A stretch of DNA of 64,000 nt from Pseudocercospora fijiensis CIRAD86 (GCF_000340215.1 NW_006921544.1:526599-590598); one strand, 5' to 3'; shown: positions 11,290 through 23,750, counted from the first letter of the stretch. Translations and numbers: made by a program. Notes: a model not told the origin generated them from the sequence alone.

Positions 11290-12130
11290 AACTAGTGCCC
11301 CCTAATAGCATAGATCCTAAACAACTTAAGCGCATACTAGAACCTATTCGAGAGACCTATATTAATGTGTTTAAACACTACCTAGCATCGATATTGCCTG
11401 TATTTAAAGAGACGGATTATAAGATTGATATTATAGAGGGCAAGGAGGTTCCTTTTAGCCCCCTCTACAACCTTAGTAAACGAGAGCTTGCTATACTACG
11501 TAAGTACCTAGAGGAAAACCTAGCTAATAGTCGAATTCGATATAGCAACAGCCCTACTAGTGTACCTATCCTGTTCGTGCTAAAGAAGGATAGCGGCCTG
11601 CGTTTATATATTAATTATAGAGGGCTTAATGCTGTTACTATTAAAGACCGCTGTCTACTCCCGCTTATTAATAAGACCCTCGACCGCCTTTCTAGTACCT
11701 ACTACTATACTATATTAGACATTAAGGACGCCTATTACCGTATCTGTATTCGTAAGGGCGATAAATAGAAGACAGCCTTCCGTACTCGCTATAGCTATTT
11801 CGAGTACTTAGTTATACTATTTAGGCTAGCTAATGCCCCTGCAACATTCTAGTCCTATATTAATCGGGCCCTTTCGGGCCTATTAGACTATCTCTATATG
11901 GTTTACCTAGATAACATCCTAGTTTATACACATTTACCTAATATTGTAGAATACTAGGCCGTAGTACGTAAGGTCCTCGACCGCCTACGAGCCTATAGAC
12001 TATATTGCAAGCCTTCTAAATGCACCTTCGCTACTAAGGAGGTAGCCTTCCTTAGTTTCATCGTATTAACTGATAGTGTTAAGGCTAATCCTAATCGGAT
12101 TAAAACAATTACTAAGTGGCCTGTTCCTAC
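11290..12130 (+). pseudogene. Gypsy A reverse transcriptase
   Basis: The frame 11295-11768 is open for 157 codons and contains LYINYRGLNAVTIKDR and LDIKDAYYRICI, typical Ty3/gypsy polymerase blocks with the first catalytic Asp intact. After a TAG at 11766 the same frame continues with KTAFRTRYSYFEY and then VYLDNILVY (11901-11927), where the usual YLDD is YLDN. The downstream block SFIVLTDSVKANPNR precedes the connection domain. The enzyme would make element cDNA; it is inactivated by stops and the Asp-to-Asn change. Confidence 0.93.
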
Positions 12131-12299
12131 GTCTATTAAGGAGCTTTAATCGTTCCTCGGCTTCGCTAATTTCTACCGCCGTTTTATTAAGGGCTATTCG
12201 AGGCATGTAATGCTATTAACTAAGCTTACTAAGACTAAGGCAAACCCTTCTAGAGAGTTTAGGTAGACTAACAAAACACAAGCCGCTTTTAACGGTCTA

Positions 12300-12740
12300 A
12301 AGAAGCGATTTACTAAAGTCCCCTTATTGCACTATTTTATACTAAGTAAACAGATCCGAATTGAGACTAACGCTTTACAGTTCGCTATATTAGCTATTAT
12401 GTTATAGCAGGCTAATAACACCTACTAGCACCCGATTGCCTTCTTCTCGAGGAAGATAATTAATACTAAACGTCGCTACGAGACCTACGAGTAAGAGCTC
12501 CTAGCTATTATCGAGGCCTTTAAGTATTAGAGGCACTACCTCGATAGGGCTTAATGTGCAATACAGGTCTATACGGACTATAACAACCTCCGTAGCATTA
12601 CTAAGGTTACTAGGGTTATAGGTCGATAGGCAAGATAGGCCGTCTACCTCGCCGGGTTTGATTTTAATATATTATACCGGCTAGGCGTAAGTAACCCTAC
12701 CGATAGCCTATCGAGGCGACCTAATTACGATAGCGAAACC
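12300..12740 (+). pseudogene. Gypsy A RNase H
   Basis: The block IRIETNALxFAILAIM (about 12355-12400) corresponds to the first catalytic Asp region (T-D-A), here Asn. It is followed by HPIAFFSRKI, YETYExELLAIIEAFK and, after the YTDYNNL block, LAGFDFNILYRLG and SRRPNYDSET. This order is typical of gypsy RNase H, which removes RNA from the hybrid during cDNA synthesis. Confidence 0.88.
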
Positions 12741-13199
12741 CAATACATTAATTCTTTGTTTCTAACCCTGTAGTATAAGATTGCTATAGCCCGTATTGTT
12801 AATAAGTACGCGTAGGATAAGCGGCTTACCGGACTCCGCGACGGCTTAAAGTATATTAATGCTCTTACTATATTAATAGTACGTATTAAGGCAAGAGCTA
12901 AGGATATAGATAGGAGAAGTTATAATAACTCCCTAGTCGATATCGCTATATATAGTAACAGCGATCAAAGCACTAATGCAGTTAATCCGGCTACTAGTGC
13001 TATTAGATGCATATAATACGTACCTCGTTTAATAGCGAGGGTGCTATTAAATGACCTTGCAAATAGGGATAGTTAATCGTTTATAGATAAGCTATTACGG
13101 GCTTAGTAGAGGGACGCCTTTGCTACTAAACGTATCGACAAGCTTGTAAGTAGGCGAACGACTCGATCTAGTAAGAGTAACTAGTCGATCGATAACAAA

Positions 13200-14420
13200 G
13201 GTTATTTAAAGTTTAAGGGCAGATACTATGTCCCCGCTAAATATTCGATCCGATAAGAACTTCTCAAGCGACACTATAATAGTAAGCTTGCCGGTTACTA
13301 TAGTATAGAGAGGTCGCACGAGCTACTATCGCGCATATACTACTAGCTAAATAGTAAGCGGGACATAAAGGAATACGTTAACACGTATGCCGTATACTAA
13401 CGTATTAAGGCACTAAAGCATTAGCCTTTTAGCGAGTTGTCCTCCTTACTAATCCCTTACAAGCTATTTGTAGAGCTTATAATAGATTTTATTATAGGTC
13501 TTCCCCCTACTAAGCGAAGAGGAAGCAAAGACATCTTTAACGCTATCCTAGTCGTTATAGACCGGTTTACTAAGGGCGCTCGATATATCCCGGCGCGGAA
13601 AGATTAGACTGCTATTGATATAGTAGAAGCGCTATAGAACAACATCTTCTATACCTATTAGGGGACCCCTAAAGGGATAGTCTCTAACCGAGGCTCGATA
13701 TTTATATCTTATTATTAGAGTAAGATTTGCCTATAGCTAAGACTTAAGCATCGCCTGTCTATAGCATTCTATCTACAAACAGATAGTTAGACCGAAAGGC
13801 AGAATGCTACGCTATAGTAGTACCTGCGTAGCTATATTAATAAAAACCCTAACGACTAGGTCAACCTCCTATAACTAGCTGAATTCGTATACAATAATAG
13901 TGTCTACTTATTAACTAAGGTATCGCTATATATAGCTATAATAGGCCAAAACGCTGCTTTACTACAAGATCTATTTACCTCGCTCGAGGCCGAGCGTAAG
14001 GAAAGGGAAGCGCGTCAAGCCCCTAAAATACTAGCGGCTATAGAGAGGGTTCAAAAGATGCGAGAAATTTACGCTATAATAGCTAACAAACTAGCAAAGG
14101 CCTAGGCCTATTAGAAGGCCTACTATAACAAACACTATACGCTAATAACCTTTAAACAAGGCGATATAGTTATACTTAGTACGAAGAACCTCCGTATCCG
14201 CAAACACCTATTACCTAATAGCAAAACAAGGCCTAAGCTCGCACTAAGATACATTAGTCTATTCCGCATTCGAGAAGTCAAGGGCTCCTCCGTATAGGCC
14301 TATTAGTTATAGCTTCCTCCTTATTACACTATCTATAATACCTTCTATATATCCCTCCTTAAGCTATATTACCTACGCGAGGGGGATGAAGCCCCTACTA
14401 AACACGAAGACATACTAGCG
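13200..14420 (+). pseudogene. Gypsy A integrase
   Basis: The N-terminal zinc region is degraded (YYSIERSHELLSRIYY, about 13298-13350, with Cys/His replaced by Tyr and stops). The catalytic core follows: IIDFIIGLPPTKRRGSKDIF (first Asp at about 13480), IDRFTKGARYIP, then GxIFIS and LxTDSxTERxNATL (about 13780-13815). The C-terminal part contains KxGDIVILST. The matching part of copy C keeps an open 61-codon frame at 60927-61112. Confidence 0.9.
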
Positions 14421-14429
14421 GATAGTAAA

Positions 14430-14620
14430 GAGCTATAGTCTATAGAACGTATTCTAAAGCACCGGACTAGGCAAGGTAAGAAGGAGTACCTATTAAGATA
14501 GCAAGGCTATTTACCTAAATAGGACTTATAGGAGGCTAAAGACTCCTTTAAGGATATAACTAAGTTGTTAGATAAGTATTAGACTAGCGTAAAGAACACA
14601 AAGAAGGCTAAGAGTTTATA
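14430..14620 (+). pseudogene. Gypsy A chromodomain
   Basis: ERILKHRTRxGKKEYLL is followed by xGYLPK and DLxEAKDSF, the three blocks of a chromodomain at the integrase C-terminus. In chromoviruses this module binds histone marks (typically H3K9 methylation) and steers insertion to heterochromatin, which fits this repeat-dense location. The Trp residues of the aromatic cage fall at TAG codons (TGG to TAG). Confidence 0.85.
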
Positions 14621-14629
14621 ATGCCTATA

Positions 14630-15860
14630 ATGTTACTACTAAGCCTAGGATTAATGCTACCCCCGGGGTGCTATTAGCTAACTAATTAGAGGCAAGCAAT
14701 TGTTAGCAACAAAGGACAATAAGACTATACTACTATAGTAGATGCGTACCGAGCGTTAACAAACGCGCTATAACTGTTAACTAATCGCCTGCTCTTTTAA
14801 GGAATCTACCTCCTTACTAGTATACCCTATAAGACCCTCCTCTTAGCGCCCCTCTTGTTTCTACGTCCTATCGGGGCCCTAAGGCCTAGGCGGTCGATAG
14901 AGGCGGCGCGCGCGCGTAGGCGAATAATGTTAGTAATAATAATAATAACGACGGCGCGGCCGGCGCGGCTATATTAGTAACAGTGTTACGGAGTGTATTA
15001 CTATTTAAGAAAGGAAGGATACAGCTATATTAGTAACGGTGTTACCGAGTTGTTATTAGTTAAAGAAGGAAACCGGAAGCAAGGTAAAGTTGGCGCTAAG
15101 ACGGCTAGCGCTGCCGTTATTAATATTACCTAGTCGCTACTATTATTAACCTTACCTATATTAAAACTTTAAGGCCGAGTCAAAACTTTAAGCCGCTTAA
15201 AAGATTAAGTAGACTAATAGACTAACTAACTAAGGGCAAAAACTATAGAGCTAAGCTAGCCGGGGTCGATCTTGCGGATAATAGGTTACTCCTCGATCTT
15301 TCCGACCCTTTAAGCGAGGCGAACCTCTACTACTATACTTATAATAGCCTTTACCTATAGAAACTAGACGAGCTATGTTTTTTGAAAAGATAAGATAAGA
15401 TTGACACTTAAAGGCTACTAAACCTAGCTAATTAGGGCTAGCGAAACTACGAACAATAAGAACAATAACCCTCGGAAGCGGACAAACCCTCGGAAGCGGA
15501 CATTGCTAGGTCTTTTAAGAGTAGACGCAAAGAACTCGGTACGACATTACTTAGAGCGGAGGCAGGGCTACAATACCTCGTACGTCTACCTATTATAGTA
15601 GGGAAGACGCGCTCGTATTATAATTAGTCGAAGGCCCTTAATTCTTATAGATATATATTACTTTATAGTTTATTGTATATAGAGATAGCGCAGTTAGAGT
15701 TAGACATTGTGCTATATTAGAGGTAAGGTTTAATATAGTTATATAATTAGGTAGTTAAGTGTTCAATTTAGCGCGGGCTAAGCAGCTTATTAGACTTGCT
15801 AAGTTAGTAGCGACAGAGGTTGAGAATAGAATATAGACCGGCTACGAGGGCGCGGCCTTT
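14630..15860 (+). other. Gypsy A 3' untranslated spacer
   Basis: About 1.2 kb without a recognisable frame lies between the chromodomain and the polypurine tract. It holds a GCGCGCGCG run (about 14907), an AAT run (about 14930-14946), a direct repeat of GCTATATTAGTAAC (about 14969 and 15023), and a doubled CCTCGGAAGCGGACA (15470-15501). Copies B and C share parts of it. Confidence 0.5.
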
Positions 15861-15874
15861 AGAAGGGAAGCGTA
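15861..15874 (+). other. Polypurine tract of gypsy A
   Basis: AGAAGGGAAG followed by CGTA immediately precedes the 3' LTR, the expected site for plus-strand priming. The same sequence, inverted, abuts the LTR of copy B at 42043. Confidence 0.75.
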
Positions 15875-16072
15875 TATTAGGACTAAAGAGGTTACACGTG
15901 ATTAGTATATAACTAGGCTCGAGTAAAGCTAGGGTCTTAATGCCTTAGGTAGGGCTTAGCGCTTAGCGTTAGGCTAACTAGCCTACCTTCCTCCCTCTCC
16001 TCTTAGATCTCTATCGAATACTACTTATACCTACTACTACCCTATCTACCTACTAACATAACCCTTCTTACA
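15875..16072 (+). repeat. 3' LTR of gypsy A
   Basis: 198 bp, starts TATTAGG (TG changed to TA) and ends TTCTTACA with the CA intact. It pairs with 8912-9109. Confidence 0.93.
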
Positions 16073-16077
16073 AATAT
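16073..16077. repeat. 5 bp target-site duplication (right) of gypsy A
   Basis: AATAT, identical to 8907-8911. Confidence 0.9.
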
Positions 16078-17340
16078 AGCCTCCTAAAACTACTACCGGT
16101 ACCTAACCGTTTCTTCTAGGAAATCTCGATAAACTTTATAACTAACCTACCGGAGTCTAACGGAAACTAATACCTTTAGGTAATTAAGGACCGCTTTAGT
16201 AAATAGATTGCCCTTATCGGTACTCCCTCTATAAAAGCGGAGGAATACGCGGTTTTATTCCTAATATAATAGGTTAGGTACTACGGGCTACCTCGAGCTA
16301 TTACTAGCGATAGAGGTATAAATTAGATAAGTACGTTCTAGAGGGAGATATATCGACTACTTAGCGTAAAGCAAAGGTTAAGTTCCGCTTACTACCTATA
16401 AACTAATAGAGGTCCGGAGCGCGTAAATTAAGATATATAGGCTTACCTTCGGAACTATATTAACTAAATATAGTCCGACTAGAACTAATAGCTTCCTACG
16501 GCGGAACTAGCGTTTAACGGGAGACACTAAGCGGGATTAGGAATAAGCTCTTTCTTCGCGACTTACGGTTACGAGTCTACTTCCCCTATTACGCTAGAAG
16601 AGGACCTAGCGATCGACCGGCGGTTAACCGCGGTAAAACGAGCGGAGGAATTTATAGAAAAGATTAAGAAGATCTTAGACCTATACTAGGTATAGATAGC
16701 GGAAGTAGCGTAAAAGTAGGAGGATAGCGCGAACAAAACTAGGACACCGGCGCCGGTATATCGCGTCGGAGACAAGGTCTAGCTCGATATAAGGAATTAC
16801 TAAACCGATAGATTAAAGAAGAGCCTCGACTCGAGATATACGAAGTATACGGTCGAAGAAGTACTATCGCCTATATTAGTACGACTCTCTAGGATACCTA
16901 GTAATATTTACCTAGTATTCTATACTAACCTCCTAAGACTAGCGAGTAGAGACCCCCTACGGCTAAAGAGACTTTAAGGCTTTCTATGCCTTAAGAACCT
17001 TAAGGAGGTCCGAATACTTGTCTTCGACCGTACTACGGGTCGCGCGGATATAGCTAGCGTAGGCTACGTAGGCTATTAAAGGACTAAATAGTTAGCGAGG
17101 GTTTTAGTACGGAAATCGTAATAACTTATAGTAGGGCGTAAGCGATTCTCTTACGAGCGCAATTAGTATAGGCCCTCGAGCTAGCGGGCTTAGAAAAAGT
17201 TAGCGAATCCCGCGATAGATAAGGTAGATACCTTATAGATTAATCGGCGTAGTCCTCGCCGGAGTTATAGTAACTAATATAGTAGATTCGACGAGCTATC
17301 TAGGACAAGTTAATTTTACGAAGGAAATCGCGGAAAAGGG
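16078..17340 (+). pseudogene. Gypsy family C integrase relic, 3' part (catalytic core and tail)
   Basis: This continues the frame interrupted at 8911. INFITNLPESNGN (first Asp region, Asp to Asn), VIKDRFSKxIALIGTP, then YYGLPRAITSDRG (second catalytic Asp intact, about 16279-16317), SSAYYLxTNRGPERVN and TAELAFNGRH give the integrase core in order. The C-terminal part has VYRVGDKVxLDIRN and a basic region to about 17340. The family differs from copies A-C and from the element at 28013. Confidence 0.85.
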
Positions 17341-17351
17341 GGAGGGACTTA

Positions 17352-17381
17352 CTATAGTAGTAGTAGTAGTAGTAGTAGTAG
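17352..17381 (+). repeat. TAG trinucleotide repeat
   Basis: About nine TAG units (possibly CAG or TGG codons before RIP) at the end of the family C relic, followed by a purine-rich AAGAAAAAGAAGAGG stretch to about 17425. Confidence 0.8.
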
Positions 17382-17424
17382 GGGTATATATAAAGAAAAG
17401 AAAAAGAAGAGGAAGAAGAGGGGA

Positions 17425-19200
17425 ATATTAATACTCCTAGAAAGCGATACGGAAGTAAAGGTCGTTAAGATAAAGGAAAGCGCTAATATAAGTAAAGCGT
17501 TTAAAAGGGCAGTTACGGCGCGTTTTAGAAGGCAGTAAGTAGGTAAAAGAGCGCGGTTTAGTAGTCGCGAAGAAAGTTATAGTCCTTAAAACCTAGGATA
17601 CGGTAACCCCGATAGGAAAATAGCGGAATCCCTAGTCGCGAAGGAGGAACCTACGAGCGCGTTACTTTAGAAAGCTTAGATAAGCGTAGATCTAATAGAT
17701 AAAGTAATAGCAATAGAAACTACGAGGGGCTTTCTATCCCCGCTAAGGAAGGGGAGGAGGATAGGGATAATATAAAGGGCTACGCCCTAGGTAGAAAGCG
17801 CTAGCCTTAGGTATTCGGCCTACGCGACTCTAACCTACTACTTAGCGCTTAGCATACCGTATAAAACTATTCGGATTTACGTAGATAGACTTAGCTCTTT
17901 ATCGAACCTATTAAGTCTTATATCTAGCATGTACGTACGCGTTACTTACCTATAACACTCGGTAAAACTAATAAATCCCTAGTTAAGGCTATATTTACCT
18001 ATATCTACTCGCTTTTATCCTCCTTCTTACCTATATTTACTCGCTTTACCCCGACGTTTTACTCGCTAGCGCCCCCTATCTATTACTTAAACGGATTATC
18101 GACGTATACTAAGATCGTTTGTCCCTTTATAAATTAGTAGCTAGATAGAGTACTACCTTCGAAGCGCCTTTCTTTCTTCTTCCCTTCTATATAGCCGACG
18201 AGGGCGGGGGCTTTAGTAAGGAGCCTCCGTCCTTAATAATATCCCTATACCTACTACCTAGGGTAGTCTAAGTACTAGCCTACCTAAGAGGCGAGTAAAT
18301 AATTTTAACTCTATAACAATAGAAATACTAAAGGCTCTACGGTATACCTAACCCTAAAAAACTAGACCCGCTCTACGAGGTAGGCCCGGAAACCTTACTT
18401 CTCTTCGCGAATCTCCTTTATTAGATAATAGGTTACCCCTTCTACTAAAAGGGAGGAATATACTATACTACCGCCGATATAGGTATAATCGAAGGGCTTA
18501 CGCCCCGAGACGAACTATCCGTATAGTAGGGCGGTTACAACTTTCCCTTTATACTATTTTAATAGCCCGTATTAACCTACCTATCGAAACTTCTAGAGGG
18601 CCCGGGAGCTCCCGCCTATAGTAGCTAGCTAGCTAGGATATATTACGACTACTATTACTACCCTATACTACCTAGAAGGGCCCTTATAACTATGCCTTCC
18701 TATAGTAGGGGTAAAGTAGAGGGGTTAGTATATTATATAAGGATAGGGCCCTAGGTCTAAGAGCTCTCTCGTTACTACGCGAATTACCTAGGCCCTTATA
18801 AATATCGCTACTACCTACGCTTCGCTCTTTACTTTTTTTAAGGTACGTACTTTACTTCCGGATTTATATATAAACGCGTATACGCGTATAAGGTAGGTAC
18901 TTCCGCTTCTTCCCGCTTATCCGCGCTACTACTACGATAAAAAGGCGACCTTTCCTATTAAACTTCTATATAAACAAATATACCTTCGCCGCCTTCCTCT
19001 TAAGAAGGCGATCGGTACCTATAGCAAATACTACCCTCCTTAATTAGCTACTAAACACTTAGACGCCCCTCCCTCTACTACGTAACCCGATACGGAAACC
19101 TCCTATCGCCTCGAAGTACGTAATAGCGGAAGGCTCTAGTAGAGACCTTATTACTAGCGTAGCTTATAGCGGCATTTCTTACCTCCCTACCGATTAGCGA
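17425..19200. other. Unrecognised RIP-mutated stretch
   Basis: Several moderately long frames interrupted by TAG exist on the plus strand, but none gives a motif I recognise. Around 18610-18640 the sequence TAGCTAGCTAGCTAGGATA recurs, as near 1768 and 21665 at the end of the unknown-family ORF, so part of this may be another degenerate unit of that family. No LTRs or terminal repeats were found. Confidence 0.3.
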
Positions 19201-19249
19201 CTTAGTAGTTATAATACGCCGCTTAAATAGGTACGCTATCTTTAATCCG

Positions 19250-20215
19250 CTAACCTATCTCGCTAAACTAAAGTAGATATTATCTTCGATAACCTAGGAA
19301 GCGTTAATAACTTTATTAAAGGTACCGAGCTAACCTATTACCGACTTAAAGAGGCGCTCTTTAAAGGACTACTAAAAGAAATAGGAGATATTCTTCGTAT
19401 AAGGGAATTAATAACGATATAGGCCCTCGAGTAGTATATAGGTAACGAATTCGCTACCTTATAAGTAGCCGCCGCTCGCGGGAAAACTACTAAGGATCGC
19501 CGTAAGAACGATATTACTAATAGCCCTACGTTCTTAAGAGATTATCTAGGCCTCTATAATATTCGAGATAATACCGCAAAAGAGATAGCTCGAGTCTTTA
19601 GGCTATAGAAAGATAGAAAACTTAATAGCCTAGCGAACTTCGAGGGCGTCGGCTAGGTTACCGAATTTTAGCTAGTTCTTCGTATCCTAAGCAATTATAT
19701 ATACTATCGAATACTCGAAGCAAGATAGGGACGAGTAGATATTAGTATAGTTACCGTTACGGCTAAGGATTACGTAGTAGACAAGGAGGATAATACCCGT
19801 AAAGAGGGTAAGAATAAGTACTTTCCCTAGAGAACGGAAGATAGTAAAGCTAAACTCGAGGCTATCGGTATTCGGATTAGCTAGCTCGAAGGCCCTCCTA
19901 TTATTGCTATTACTCTTTATAGTCGTCCCTTTCCGAGCCTACTAGGTAGTTACGTTAAAGGTACCGCCTCTAAGACCCTAGGGCTTACGGTTCCCCGATC
20001 CCGTATAGGTATATACGAGCGTATTAGTATACCTAATAGTTTACTAGTCGTATATAATCCGGCGAGCGACCCCCTTATTAGGCTAAATAACTAGTAGCTA
20101 TCTCCTACTCGCTCTACTTAGCCTATCGGCTCTCGATAAAACACGCCTCTATAGCGCGATATAACTCGTCCTAATCTCCTAGTCGAACGCTCCGCTTTAC
20201 TACTAGATCGAACCG

Positions 20216-20284
<69 letters not shown>

Positions 20285-21665
20285 ATAGCCTTACCCTAGG
20301 AGCTCCGCCTACTCGTCGAATTCGAACTACTACGCCTATCCCTCCTCTAAGTAGGACTTAAAGATCGAATAGACTTAATAAGCTAAGTAGAGATCTTACC
20401 GCGCCCCTTAAAGAGAATCCGATAGACGACCTCGATATATTAGGGCCTAAGCGAGGAGGTACTATATACTATAAGGAGCTAACCTACGATAAGTATACTT
20501 AGATTAGAAACAACCTAGCCTACGATAGCTATAATAGATTTTCTAAAGCCGACCGAAGTGCGTTAATATAGTACGAAAGTAAGTCTAATAATACTAGGTA
20601 AGGTAGAGCAATTGCCCTTATTATAACTGCCCTATACCTACCTTACTATACTTATACCCGCTACCTATTTAGGACGGTCGTTAGGTTCTAAGGAAAGATT
20701 AGTCGAGATTAGATAATAGAGACCTTAAGCGGCCCTAGATATAAATACCGGAATGATTTGCTTCGCCTTCGAAACGAGCGCCCTAACTTGTTTTAGAAGA
20801 CCCGCTACCCTCCTATCCCTAGTAACTACCTTAGACTATATCGTTTCTTCCCTAAGGCCTATAGTTACGAAAATAAGATATATACCCCTTTAATTATCGA
20901 GCGCGTTACTCTAGCGATCGGTACTACAATTTGTATAGCCTTCTCTCGTATAAGAGTAATAACTAAGGCTAGCTAGGACGCCTAGGTAAGAGACGGTACT
21001 ATTACCTTAGATAGTATTACGAGCGATAAGGGGTCTACTAAGCTATTTAGAGTAGCTGTCTTTAGTTAGTATAATAATAAGATAGTCGAGGTTACCGCGG
21101 CTCCTCTACCTTTCGGGAAGTTGTCCTTATCTAATTAGTTTAAGCTAGAGGCTACGATATACTTATAGTACTAGCGTAAAGTTAATAGGGGTACGAACAA
21201 AGGCTAGTTTCGATCCGCGTTCTATTCTATATTCTAGTAGGTCTATAGAGGAGATCCTATCTACTAGGGAGGACAAGGGTTTATATACTAGTAAGAGCCG
21301 GGTAAGGCAGATCTTCCGCCTAGCTAGAGATAGTCTAGCGCTCCTCTAGCGAGACCTGCTACTTACGCTTCGAAGGTTTCTACCCCTAGTAGGGTGCTCC
21401 CGAACGTTAACCCTTAATAGCTTAGCACTCCTAAGAGGCAGCCTCCTTAGCTATCGTTTTCGACGTAGCCTATACCCCCCGCTACTAATCCGATTAAGCG
21501 ATAGACTCGCTAGGATATACGAGCTAAAGCTATACGAACTTAGGCTCTTATCGATTAGTTTAACTACTAGGGTAGTAGAGGCAACTATAGTAGTTAAGGT
21601 CGTAGAGGAAATTATAGTAGAGCGGTAACTCGAGGCAGGAAGAACTAAGTAGAAGGTATACTAGC
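19250..21665 (+). pseudogene. RIP-degraded ORF of unknown repeat family (copy 2, longer)
   Basis: A long plus-strand frame broken mainly by TAG runs from about 19255 through a Ser-rich run (AGT repeats, 20213-20284) to about 21660. The N-terminal part reads as a helical region (NNFIKGTELTYYRLKEALF). The middle is Ser/Thr/Pro/Arg-rich, then comes a conserved stretch shared with copy 1 (TLDSITSDKGSTKL, about 21002-21045). It ends in a Gly/Tyr/Ser/Arg tail. Relative to copy 1 it lacks about 1.07 kb near 21250. The function is unknown; nothing catalytic was seen. Confidence 0.45.
20213..20284 (+). repeat. AGT trinucleotide repeat (poly-Ser coding)
   Basis: About 23 consecutive AGT units lie in the frame of the surrounding relic ORF and would encode a serine run. 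Confidence 0.9.
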
Positions 21666-22100
21666 TAGCTAGCTATAATACCTTTATAGTATAGATAGGT
21701 AGTTTCTATTACTTATTCGAGGCTTCTTTGTCTAGGAGGAAAGGAAAGGGTTAGTCTAAGGGTAGACTTCTTACTCCGGGAGGGAAAATATAGTAGGGAA
21801 ACCCGGCTTAGTATAGGGGTATATTATACGTAAAAAAGGCATACGTAGAGACAGACAGATATATATACATATATAGATAGAGGAACGACAATATAATAGT
21901 AGTAGCAAGTACGATAATAATACCCTATCCCGCTATAATTTAGCCTTCGTTACTATCCTTTGCTTCTTATTAAAAATTACAATACTAAGCTTTAGAGAGA
22001 CACAATGCTACGTAGACACCTCGTAGTTACCTAAGAAATGCTAAATACTAGGTATATAGTATACAATTCCCTAAAAAGATACCTTAACCTACGACCTACT
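21666..22100. other. Non-coding tail of unknown repeat family, copy 2
   Basis: It shares GGGAAACCCGGCTTAG (about 21796) and the region around 22040-22100 with 1905-2240. No frame is seen. Confidence 0.4.
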
Positions 22101-23201
22101 TATTACGACTATAATAGGTAGCTCTATAGCGATTAATACTATCTCCTAACTAGCCCTACGGCTTGCTACTAATAAAACCGCTTAAGTTAGTTAAGGTTTC
22201 CCGATCGGTAGAGTTTATTTAGTCCTTCTTTTCTTTTAAGGTCTCCGATAGGCTTTACCGACGTAAGGCGTTCCGAAGGCGACTCTCCTAGCGAGTAGGT
22301 ACCTAGCGAAGGCGACTATATATTTAACGGAAAGAGTATAGTTTTTATTAGAACATCGTAGTCTTAGTATAGACTATAGAGGTCTTAGATAGATTAGCGG
22401 AGGTAAAAACTCTTTACTAAGGTATACCTTAAGTAGCGGCTATAGGCTTCCTACGTTCGGAGTCTTTATAGGATAATATATACGTATCTAGTTAAGTCGG
22501 CGTAGCGCTAGGACTATTAGTTATAATAACCCTAGTCGTTGCGTAAGGGCCTCTAGTATACTTAAGCCCGAAGACGCTTAGTCTTAGTCTTTACTACTAT
22601 ACGACTATAGCCCTTTGCGTATTAAGACTACTATTCGACTATAGTACGTACTAATCCGAAAGCGTATTAAGACTATTATCCGACTATAGTACGCCTCCTC
22701 TTCTAGCAAGCGTATTAATATTACTATACGACTATAACGCGCTCGACAACCCTTTTCTACGGTATCTCTAATACTAAGGGCGCGGTTACACTCTATTATT
22801 GTCTAGGTGCTAATAAGTGTCGCTTTAGCGAATAAGCTGTCGTATTTCGCTTAATAAGTCCCGTCCTATATACCTTGTCTTCGGTTATACGTACTATAGT
22901 TAGTAATAGAATGCGTTAATTATTACGTATTACGCGTAGTATATAGGATATATATAATTCTAGTATGCTTCGGAGTATATGCTTCTATAGCCGCTTAGTA
23001 CCGCTAGTTAATTAGATCCCCGGACGCTACTATACGTTCTTCTCTACCTTATATAGTAACTAGTAATTAGAATAATCGTTCTAGGAGAGTCTAAGCAATA
23101 GAGGGCGTTAACGTAAGAGGGCTATCCTAGCTTCTCGAAGAGTGCTTACGCTCGATATATATTATCGCCCTACGTATCTATCCTTACTATATATATTATA
23201 G
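22101..23201. other. Unrecognised stretch with short degenerate repeats
   Basis: No convincing coding frame. Between about 22585 and 22740 a unit containing GCGTATTAAGACTA and CGACTATAGTACG occurs about four times with 40-60 bp spacing. The right limit is where homology to hAT transposase begins. Confidence 0.35.
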
Positions 23202-23685
23202 TAAGCTTATCTATACGGTAATAGATAGGATTAGCGTAATAACGAAACTAATCTCAATTACTACGGACAACGCTAGTAGTAATCGAATATTATATAAGGC
23301 GTTATATATACAACTTACTTATATATATCTTTAAAATTCCTAATCGGATCGATAGGGCCGAGTACGTAGAGGAGATTACAAGGTCTATAATCTAGCTTAA
23401 TCTTCTAAATATTAAGCTCGCTACGATTCCGGATACGTACGATAATAAAGATAAAAAGGAGCCTAGTAATAGCCCTAGCCCTATAAAATCGGAGCCGACG
23501 TCGTTACTAGTTATATCCCTATAAAAGTTTCCCTACCTTGCTTATATAGTTTAAATCCCGATCCGACCCCTTTTTAAAACGCTTAAAATTACACTATCGA
23601 ACGACGACTAATAGAAGATCCTAAGTAACGATAAAGTAAAGTCGAAAGTCGAGAAACTCGTTATAGTAAAAATGTGCTCCTAGGC
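23202..23685 (+). pseudogene. hAT transposase fragment (copy 1, left piece)
   Basis: It matches 47840-48320 of the large hAT. It includes ITTDNASSNR (about 23262-23290), the block around the second catalytic Asp of hAT transposases. It stops at the Helitron boundary (23685/23686) and resumes at 41237. The left side is truncated and no TIR was found. Confidence 0.85.
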
Positions 23686-23750
23686 GGCTACGCGTACCTA
23701 GAAGTACGAGCGAAGCTTCCGCCTTATAGCTAGCTAATTAGAAGCTACGG
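23686..23750 (-). other. Helitron 3' terminal region
   Basis: Read on the minus strand: AAGGCGGAAGCTTCGCTCG, then TAGGTACGCGTAGCCGCC, ending GGAGCACAT. Nearly the same terminal sequence occurs on the plus strand at 39225-39290 at the end of the small Helitron. A canonical CTRR end was not identified. Confidence 0.6.

Larger units (their letters stand above)
8912..16072 (+). mobile_element. Full-length Ty3/gypsy chromovirus, copy A (7,161 bp)
   Basis: Two 198 bp LTRs flank gag, protease, reverse transcriptase, RNase H, integrase and a C-terminal chromodomain in Ty3/gypsy order. A perfect 5 bp target duplication (AATAT) shows that both ends are original. The element sits inside the integrase of another gypsy relic. 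Stops are mainly TAG from RIP and no domain is intact, but this is the least damaged of the three copies (A, B at 41847-56930, C at 56935-61513). One 157-codon stretch of reverse transcriptase is still open. Confidence 0.95.

Noticed and set aside
11138..11335. Minus-strand 65-codon open frame
   Set aside because: Antisense of the gypsy A protease/RT junction; no motif.
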